NCBI GenBank assembly: GCA_963806145.1
Contig: CAWDXD010000049.1
Location: 36,551-100,550 of the forward strand
Direction of reading: 5' to 3'
DNA length: 64,000 nt
DNA from: DASXKD01 sp963806145
GTDB lineage: Bacteria; Actinomycetota; Actinomycetes; Streptosporangiales; Streptosporangiaceae
In this document: positions 59,220 through 64,000 of the stretch, one piece after another
How the letters are laid out: each line of letters opens with the position of its first letter
Position numbering within the stretch: the stretch's first letter is position 1
Position numbers and translations under genes: made by a program
Notes under the pieces: model-generated
Databases searched by the model: none
Seen by the model: the letters and a program-made list of their open reading frames with translations, nothing else
What the model was told of the DNA's origin: nothing

Positions 59220-59654
59220 TCAAACCGGGGCATCCTCCGGGGCCGATGGCTGCGCCACGGGTGCTGTCTTCGGCACTCGGCGGCCGGCCAGTAGCGCGAC
59301 CGCGAAGATGGCCAGCGCGTTGAGGCCGTGCAGCACGCCGATGATGGCCGCGGAGTAGGCGGCGTAAGCGAGGCAGAACTGCACCGCTATAAGGACGAGC
59401 GGGATCGCCGCCCAGCGCACGCCGCGGGTGACCTTGGCGCCGAAAGAGACTGCGAGGAGGGCGACCGCGACCAGTAGGACGACGTAGGCGAAGGAGTGGT
59501 GCAGGGTCACGCCGGTGGTGTCGCCGTCGGAGACGGGACCGTTGTCAATGTTGTTCTCCAGGGCGAAGGCGCCGAACGCGATCAGTGATGCCTGTACGGC
59601 GACGGACAACGCCAGCAGGTAGGCGAGCGCCCGGTACGCGGTTCTCATGGTCAT
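59220..59654 (-). CDS. Four-helix membrane protein (possibly DUF6220)
   Basis: A 144-residue membrane protein with four TM helices (YLLALSVAVQASLIAFGAFAL; LHHSFAYVVLLVAVALLAVSF; WAAIPLVLIAVQFCLAYAAY; GLNALAIFAVALLAGRRV). The LHHSFAY and HGLNAL positions suggest heme- or quinone-site His, but this is inference. ATG 59654, SD AAAGGAAGC, overlaps the stop of the upstream membrane gene. The long upstream reading frame is shadow. Confidence 0.7.
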   Translation of the reverse strand: MTMRTAYRALAYLLALSVAVQASLIAFGAFALENNIDNGPVSDGDTTGVTLHHSFAYVVLLVAVALLAVSFGAKVTRGVRWAAIPLVLIAVQFCLAYAAYSAAIIGVLHGLNALAIFAVALLAGRRVPKTAPVAQPSAPEDAPV

Positions 59655-60304
59655 GCTTCCTTTCGATGTGCCGAGGCGGCGGTTTCTGGGATCGCGAGGA
59701 CGGCCCGCGATGGCACCAGGGCCCGGCCCAGGGCCAGGATCCAGAGGGGGATCGAAAGCCAGGCCAGGCAGCCCGCGATGAGCCCCGTCCACACGACGGC
59801 CGCGACGCCGATGGCGAAACCGGTCAGCGTCACCACGCCGGAGCCCAGCATCGTGGCCGCGATCAGCCGGGCATAGTGGGCCACGTGGGCGCGACGCGGG
59901 CCGGGCAGCCGGGTGCCGCGGATGCCGATGGCCAGGAGCCACACCGTGGCAGCGAGTACGGCGCCGACCGCTACAGTACTGACGCCGGGCAGCAGGCCGG
60001 TCACCGTCAATACACCGCAGACCGCCGCGGTCGCGAACGCCATCGCGCCTGCGACCTGCAGGACTTGGTCGGATCGCTGCTGGCGGCTCAGGAAGCGGAA
60101 CACCACGCCGGTGACGACGGCCAGCAGCACGTTCTGCGGGATGCCGGCGTAATCGGCGGCCGATCCCAGGATGGCCGCGACACCGCGCGGCCCGGCGAAT
60201 TGCTGAACTGCGAAGCTGACGTAGAACGCGATGAACAGGGCGTTGGCGATCACCCCGGCCGCCGCCGCCGCGTGGGCCCAGTTGCGTGCCTGAGTTTCGG
60301 TCAT
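59651..60304 (-). CDS. Six-helix membrane protein, unknown
   Basis: A 217-residue protein with about six TM helices (AAAAAGVIANALFIAFYVSF; VLLAVVTGVVFRFL; AFATAAVCGVLTVTGLLPG, and so on). No enzymatic motif. It is co-translated with the four-helix protein (ATGA overlap) and divergent from the truncated histidine kinase. Both may form a two-component membrane unit. Confidence 0.68.
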   Translation of the reverse strand: MTETQARNWAHAAAAAGVIANALFIAFYVSFAVQQFAGPRGVAAILGSAADYAGIPQNVLLAVVTGVVFRFLSRQQRSDQVLQVAGAMAFATAAVCGVLTVTGLLPGVSTVAVGAVLAATVWLLAIGIRGTRLPGPRRAHVAHYARLIAATMLGSGVVTLTGFAIGVAAVVWTGLIAGCLAWLSIPLWILALGRALVPSRAVLAIPETAASAHRKEA

Positions 60305-60426
60305 GCTGGCGACGCTAGGCCGCGGCGCCGTGCGGCTGAATCATGTACGCCGCAGCACCGGGTGCGGTAAACCTCCAGGTGGGGTTGCGGCTGGCCACGT
60401 GGCGTTTCCCGTCGGCTGCTCCCACA

Positions 60427-62178
60427 ATGGAACGCATGCGGGCTGCAATTGCCGCGCTGGCGGTGCTGGGCTACGGCACGCTCGCTGCTGCCCTCGGCGT
60501 GTCACTAGCCACCGGCGACGGCTCTGAAGTCGGCTGGATCCTGGTCGGGCCGCTGCCGTTTTGCGTGATCGGGGCGATTGGATTCCTGCGCCGCCCGGAG
60601 AACCGGGTGGTCTGGTGGCTGGTCGGCGTCGGCGCCGCGTTCGGCGTCCAGACGGCGCTCGGTGACGTATTTCTCCCGATGGCCGAACGTCACTGGGGCA
60701 CCGGAGCATCGATCACTGCGCTGGTCGCACTGCTGTGCCAATGGGCCGGCACCGCCAACGAAGTCGCCGTCATCGGCATGATCGGCCTGTTCCCGTCCGG
60801 CCGCCCGCAGCGCGGCTACGAACGCGTCGTCATCTGGACGTCGGCCGTGGTCGCCGTGCTCCTGCCGTTGCTGGACGCGGTCAGCGCCGCGAACATCGCG
60901 CTGACCGGGGTGCCTGGCCAGGGTGTGCCCATAGTGCGCAGCGGCGTGTCCCTGGCCGCCCTGGCGCCGCTGCGCGGGACCTTCGTGGCGGCGTATGACT
61001 CCTATCCGTTCTGGACCGTGGCCGGTGTCGTCCTGCTCGCGCTGCGCTACCGGCAGGGCAAAGCCGCCGAGCGGCGCCAGATCCGCTGGCTGCTGATCGG
61101 CGCGACGGGCTCGTTCAGCCTGTGGGTTCCGCTGTTCCTGCTCTGGTGGGAGGCCGACCAGGAAAGCACGGCCACCAACGTCGTGGCCATCGTGCTGTCC
61201 GCGCTGGCCATAGCCACCGCGCTCGCGGCGATGCTCGTGGCGTTGTTCTACACCGGTGTCTTCGGTATCGACGAGCCTGGGCGGCGCGCGCTGGTGCACC
61301 GCGTGCTGCGTGCATCGATCGGCATCGCTGTCGCCATCGCCGCGGTCACCGCTGGCCTGCTGACAAGCCTGGCTGCCCCGGCCGCCGTGGCCGTGGTGGT
61401 CGGCGTGACGGCCGCCGCCGGCGGCCAGGCCATCCGGGGGCGCCTCGAGCATGCCGCCGACCGGTGGGTGCTCGGCTCGCGGCTGTCCGGCTACGCGAAC
61501 CTCAACCGGTTCGGACGGAGCCTGATCCAGGCGCCCGGCTCAGACGGGCTGCTCAGCGACCTGGCGGGGGAGGTCCGCCGCGGCCTCGACCTGACCTGGG
61601 CCCAGGTGTCGCTGGATGTGGCGGACGGGCCGCTGCTGGTGGTCACGGACGGCACGCCGGCCGACGAGCCGGCCGCGACCGTGCCCATCGAGTATCGCGG
61701 CACCATCCTGGGACGCATGACCCGGAAACGCTCGTGCTGTCGGCTATTTACGTCCAGGCCTGGGGCCGGAAGCCGGGACCCTGATCAGGCAACGGTGCAA
61801 GATTCACCGGCCGCGACTGCGGTCCTCACGAGAAGGCACATCAGGTCCATCATCCGAAACGCCCGCGGACGGGCGGCGGGGACCGTCGTGGCCATCGCGA
61901 GCTGGTTGCTTCGCGGGCCTGGCTGTTCCCCGCCGCCTGTCGGCGGCGCCGGATTGTCAGATCGGGCGGACGTCCTCGGCCTGCGGGCCCTTGGGGCCCT
62001 GGGTGGCGGTGAACTCGATCCGCTGGTTGTCCTGGAGGCTGCGGTAACCGTCAGTCTTGATGGCGGAGTGGTGAACGAAGACGTCGGCGGTGCCGTCGTC
62101 GGGGGCGATGAAACCATAGCCCTTGTCGGCGTTGAACCACTTCACTGTGCCCTGTGCCATTGTGCTTTCTCCTGCTGA
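60427..62178 (+). pseudogene. Truncated sensor histidine kinase (sensor half only)
   Basis: The frame opens with seven or eight TM helices (LAVLGYGTLAAALGVSLATG, VGWILVGPLPFCVIGAIGFL, and so on) and a cytoplasmic linker RRALVHRVLRASIG, then the signal-transmission segment DRWVLGSRLSGYANLNRFGRSL. It breaks off in the GAF-like part after IEYRGTILGRM (about 61720). No His-kinase dimerisation box or ATPase domain follows in any frame. Downstream the frame stays open only as antisense of cspA, so the true homologous part ends near 61725. Start ATG 60427 has no clear SD. Deletion by an earlier rearrangement is likely; a functional sensor-only protein cannot be ruled out. Confidence 0.6.
61957..62160 (-). 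CDS. cspA: Cold-shock protein, CspA family
   Basis: A 67-residue single-stranded nucleic-acid-binding OB-fold protein. RNP1 is KGYGFIAPDD, RNP2 is VFVHHSAI and the start is MAQGTVKWFN. SD AGGAGAAAGCACA. It acts as an RNA chaperone. A long 5' leader is plausible, as in other csp genes. It overlaps antisense the tail of the broken histidine kinase. Confidence 0.95.
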   Translation of the reverse strand: MAQGTVKWFNADKGYGFIAPDDGTADVFVHHSAIKTDGYRSLQDNQRIEFTATQGPKGPQAEDVRPI

Positions 62179-62492
62179 GACGACCTTCGGGATCCGCGTG
62201 CGCGGCTCCCGGGCTGCTGCGGGCCGCCTGCTTGGAAAGCCGGACTGTGAAATCCGCGGCGCCCGCTGTCAGAACTTCGCAGGCGCTGTCACACGAACAC
62301 GAACTTCCACTACAACCACTACCAGTAAACACCATGACGCCAAACCCGCGGACGGCCAGGCACCGCCGGGACGCTGAAACTGACCGGGCCGGGTTCGTGC
62401 CGATGTGATCGCCGGCGACGCAAGTGCCTAGGTCAATGATGAGAGGATGCGGACCTCAGCCAAGTGGCAGTCCGGAAGGGAGAAGGACGGTA
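62161..62492. other. Divergent region between cspA and the O-methyltransferase
   Basis: 332 bp. Minus-strand cspA leader with a GT-rich run (TGGTAGTGGTTGTAGTGG on the minus strand near 62306-62330), possibly the regulatory 5' UTR. The right part serves as the methyltransferase promoter region. No gene seen. Confidence 0.45.
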
Positions 62493-63179
62493 ATGAGCCC
62501 ACCGGCCGCGCGCAGGCGGAGCCAGTTCATCGATGCAGTGATCGATGACTACGCAGCAGCGCATTCCACCCCGCCCGACGCTCACCAACTCGCGTTGCAG
62601 CGCGTCACGCAGGAGAAGACCGGCACCGCCGCGGGAATGCAGATCGGCGACGACCAGGCGGTGCTGATGGAGATGCTCGTCCGGGCCATGGGAGCGACGC
62701 GGGCGGTGGAGATCGGCACGTTCACCGGCTATTCGGCTCTCGCGGTGGCGCGGGGCCTGGGTCCCGGTGGGCGCCTGCTGTGCTGTGACGTCAGCGAGGA
62801 GTGGACTTCGATCGCCCGCCAGGCGTGGCAGGACGCCGGGGTCGCCGACCGGATCGAGCTTCGGGTCGGCCCGGGCCTGGAAACCCTCCGCTCACTGCCG
62901 CCCGGCGAGCAGTTCGACTTCGCGTTCATCGATGCCGACAAGACCGGCTACGCGCAGTACTACGAAGAGGTGCTGACCCGGCTGCGACCAGGAGGCCTGA
63001 TACTCCTGGACAACATGCTCCAAGGCGGCCGCGTCACCGGCGATCTCGTGAATGACGAGAGCGTCGCTGCGATTCGTTCGATCAACGACGCCATCGCCGC
63101 CGATCCTCGCGTGAAAGTGGTTCTGATTCCGGTTGGTGACGGCGTCAGTTTCGTGCAGAAACTCGGTGACCGGCGGTGA
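62493..63179 (+). CDS. O-methyltransferase (COMT/CCoAMT type)
   Basis: A 228-residue SAM- and metal-dependent O-methyltransferase. AVEIGTFTGYSALAVARGL is motif I (about 70-88). FDFAFIDADKTGYAQYYEEVL (about 140-160) is the metal/active-site motif with Asp and Lys, and RPGGLILLDNMLQGGRV follows. Acts on catechol-like or phenolic substrates in the family. ATG 62493 has GGAAGGGAGAAGGACGG before it. Confidence 0.92.
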   Translation: MSPPAARRRSQFIDAVIDDYAAAHSTPPDAHQLALQRVTQEKTGTAAGMQIGDDQAVLMEMLVRAMGATRAVEIGTFTGYSALAVARGLGPGGRLLCCDVSEEWTSIARQAWQDAGVADRIELRVGPGLETLRSLPPGEQFDFAFIDADKTGYAQYYEEVLTRLRPGGLILLDNMLQGGRVTGDLVNDESVAAIRSINDAIAADPRVKVVLIPVGDGVSFVQKLGDRR

Positions 63180-63281
63180 ATCTCGCTGCGGGCCGCTTAT
63201 CGGCGAGCGCGGGGCGGTCAGGTTGGACCACGGTCAGGGCGGTGGGGTGGTGGTCATAGCGGCTCGCCGTGGGTGAGATCG

Positions 63282-63521
63282 TTAAGCGCCGTGCGGCGTG
63301 TCCTCCAGGCTCGCGTGCCGCCAGTTCTGGCCGAGTTCGTTGTCATGGAGCCTGCGCAGCAGGTGAGCGTAGTGGTCCAACCGGTCGGCGGCGCGCTCCA
63401 TCTCATGAAAGTCATGGCCGTGCTCGCGGGGGGCTGTTTTCTCCTCGGCTCGCTTGCGCACAATGTGCAGCTCTTCCCGGCTCAGCTCCACGATCTTGGC
63501 GAGCGTTTCTTCCAGATCCAT
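63282..63521 (-). CDS. Small charged helical protein
   Basis: A 79-residue protein, MDLEETLAKIVELSREELH, rich in Glu, Arg, Lys and His, predicted to be all-helical (heptad-like LDHYAHLLRRLHDNEL). The start at 63521 has SD GGAGAAGGGACACC; the longer frame upstream is not coding-like. No family recognised. Confidence 0.55.
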   Translation of the reverse strand: MDLEETLAKIVELSREELHIVRKRAEEKTAPREHGHDFHEMERAADRLDHYAHLLRRLHDNELGQNWRHASLEDTPHGA

Positions 63522-63942
63522 GGTGTCCCTTCTCCGGCTTATGGGCTTGCTTCGGCGACGATCGCCTGATTGGCGTGGCCCTGCACCGCCGCGGGCCGCG
63601 CGGCCACGGGTCGAGGCCTTAGTTAAGCAGACGACCCGGGCCCGGGAGGCGAGGGGCAAGCGCGCTGCGGCCACCCCGCGGGCCGCATTGCCCGGACGCT
63701 GGCCGGGCAGGACCAGTCAGGGCCGCCCGGCCAGCAGGCCCGCGTCACGAAGCTGTGCAGCTGGCGAAGGGTGCTGGACTGGTCAGTTGCTGCTGGATGG
63801 GCAGAGGTGCTCGGTGAGGGTGAAGATCAGCGTGCCGGCGGGACTTGGCCCGACCAGCGGGTTCTAGCCGGGGTGGGAGCGGCCGCGGGTGAGCGCGACG
63901 CCGTCATGACGCTTCGGTGTGGCGGGCCTCGATGAGCGAGTC
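63522..63942. other. Intergenic region, nothing assigned
   Basis: 421 bp with no supported gene, repeat or clear hairpin. It is GC-rich with short frames of poor quality only. Confidence 0.4.
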
Positions 63943-64000
63943 TCAGGAGAGCAGGGAGCGGATGTCGTCGGCGTCAAGGGTGGTGCCGAAGACATTGCCG
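63943..64000 (-). CDS. C-terminal end of a minus-strand gene running off the window
   Basis: On the minus strand the frame reads GNVFGTTLDADDIRSLLS then TGA at 63945-63943. Composition and codon bias look coding, but 18 residues are too few to name the protein. It could be a chance frame. Confidence 0.35.
   Translation of the reverse strand, partial: GNVFGTTLDADDIRSLLS

Noticed and set aside
1..64000. Search for tRNA, rRNA, insertion sequences, phage genes, toxin-antitoxin or defence islands
   Set aside because: Reading both strands gave no cloverleaf, transposase, integrase or recognised defence gene. Small structured RNAs cannot be excluded by eye.

Overview
The window is 64 kb of GC-rich actinobacterial chromosome. 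Evidence for this is the third-position G/C bias, frequent GTG/TTG starts, many ATGA/GTGA stop-start overlaps, a mycofactocin locus, a WS/DGAT acyltransferase and zinc-ribbon membrane proteins. Gene content fits a soil actinomycete of the Streptosporangiales/Streptomycetales/Mycobacteriales type; genus cannot be decided from sequence alone. I see no rRNA, tRNA, CRISPR array, transposase or integrase.

Layout. 1-2600: start of a GTP cyclohydrolase I gene, a PaaX-type regulator and a VOC protein. 1861-4961: beta-phosphoglucomutase-like HAD plus GH65 disaccharide phosphorylase. 5013-9368: a scavenging operon with an operator palindrome, M20 deacylase, FadR-type regulator, frameshifted alpha/beta hydrolase and APC permease. 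9500-19482 (minus strand): membrane and secreted proteins, including a sedolisin (S53) protease and a three-gene zinc-ribbon membrane operon. 19825-32807: a MimR-type activator and a complete MimABCD/PrmABCD propane-type soluble di-iron monooxygenase operon with amidohydrolase, MIP18-type protein, Zn alcohol dehydrogenase, dedicated GroEL and an Nramp metal transporter. 33246-37813: WS/DGAT, RibD-like reductase, and an ABC exporter divergent from a MarR regulator. 37833-43934: mycofactocin genes mftD, mftR, mftA, mftB, mftC, a mycofactocin-type SDR and mftF. 44179-47204: an NDMA/mycofactocin-type alcohol dehydrogenase in an overlapping operon with a MoxR ATPase and a VWA protein. 47393-64000: mixed genes, including a Ser/Thr kinase, HATPase anti-sigma-type protein, cupin, HD-GYP/LuxR fusion, methyltransferases, an alpha-hydroxyacid oxidase/acetamidase/SDR operon, a truncated histidine kinase, and a cold-shock protein.

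How the parts fit. The core, about 19.8-47.2 kb, reads as an alkane (propane-type) oxidation region. The di-iron monooxygenase would hydroxylate a short alkane or ketone, GroEL would fold its large subunit, and the Nramp protein could supply metal. The alcohol would then be oxidised by the operon's own Zn-ADH or by the mycofactocin-dependent ADH, with the redox cofactor made by the mft genes. The mft locus lacks mftE and mftG inside this window. The least described elements are: the MoxR-VWA pair coupled to the mycofactocin ADH; a series of strong GC stem-loops at gene junctions of the monooxygenase operon; paired identical dyads around an 85-residue unknown gene between activator and monooxygenase; a 31-bp MftR operator candidate; and an mftA with duplicated ribosome-binding site and start codon.
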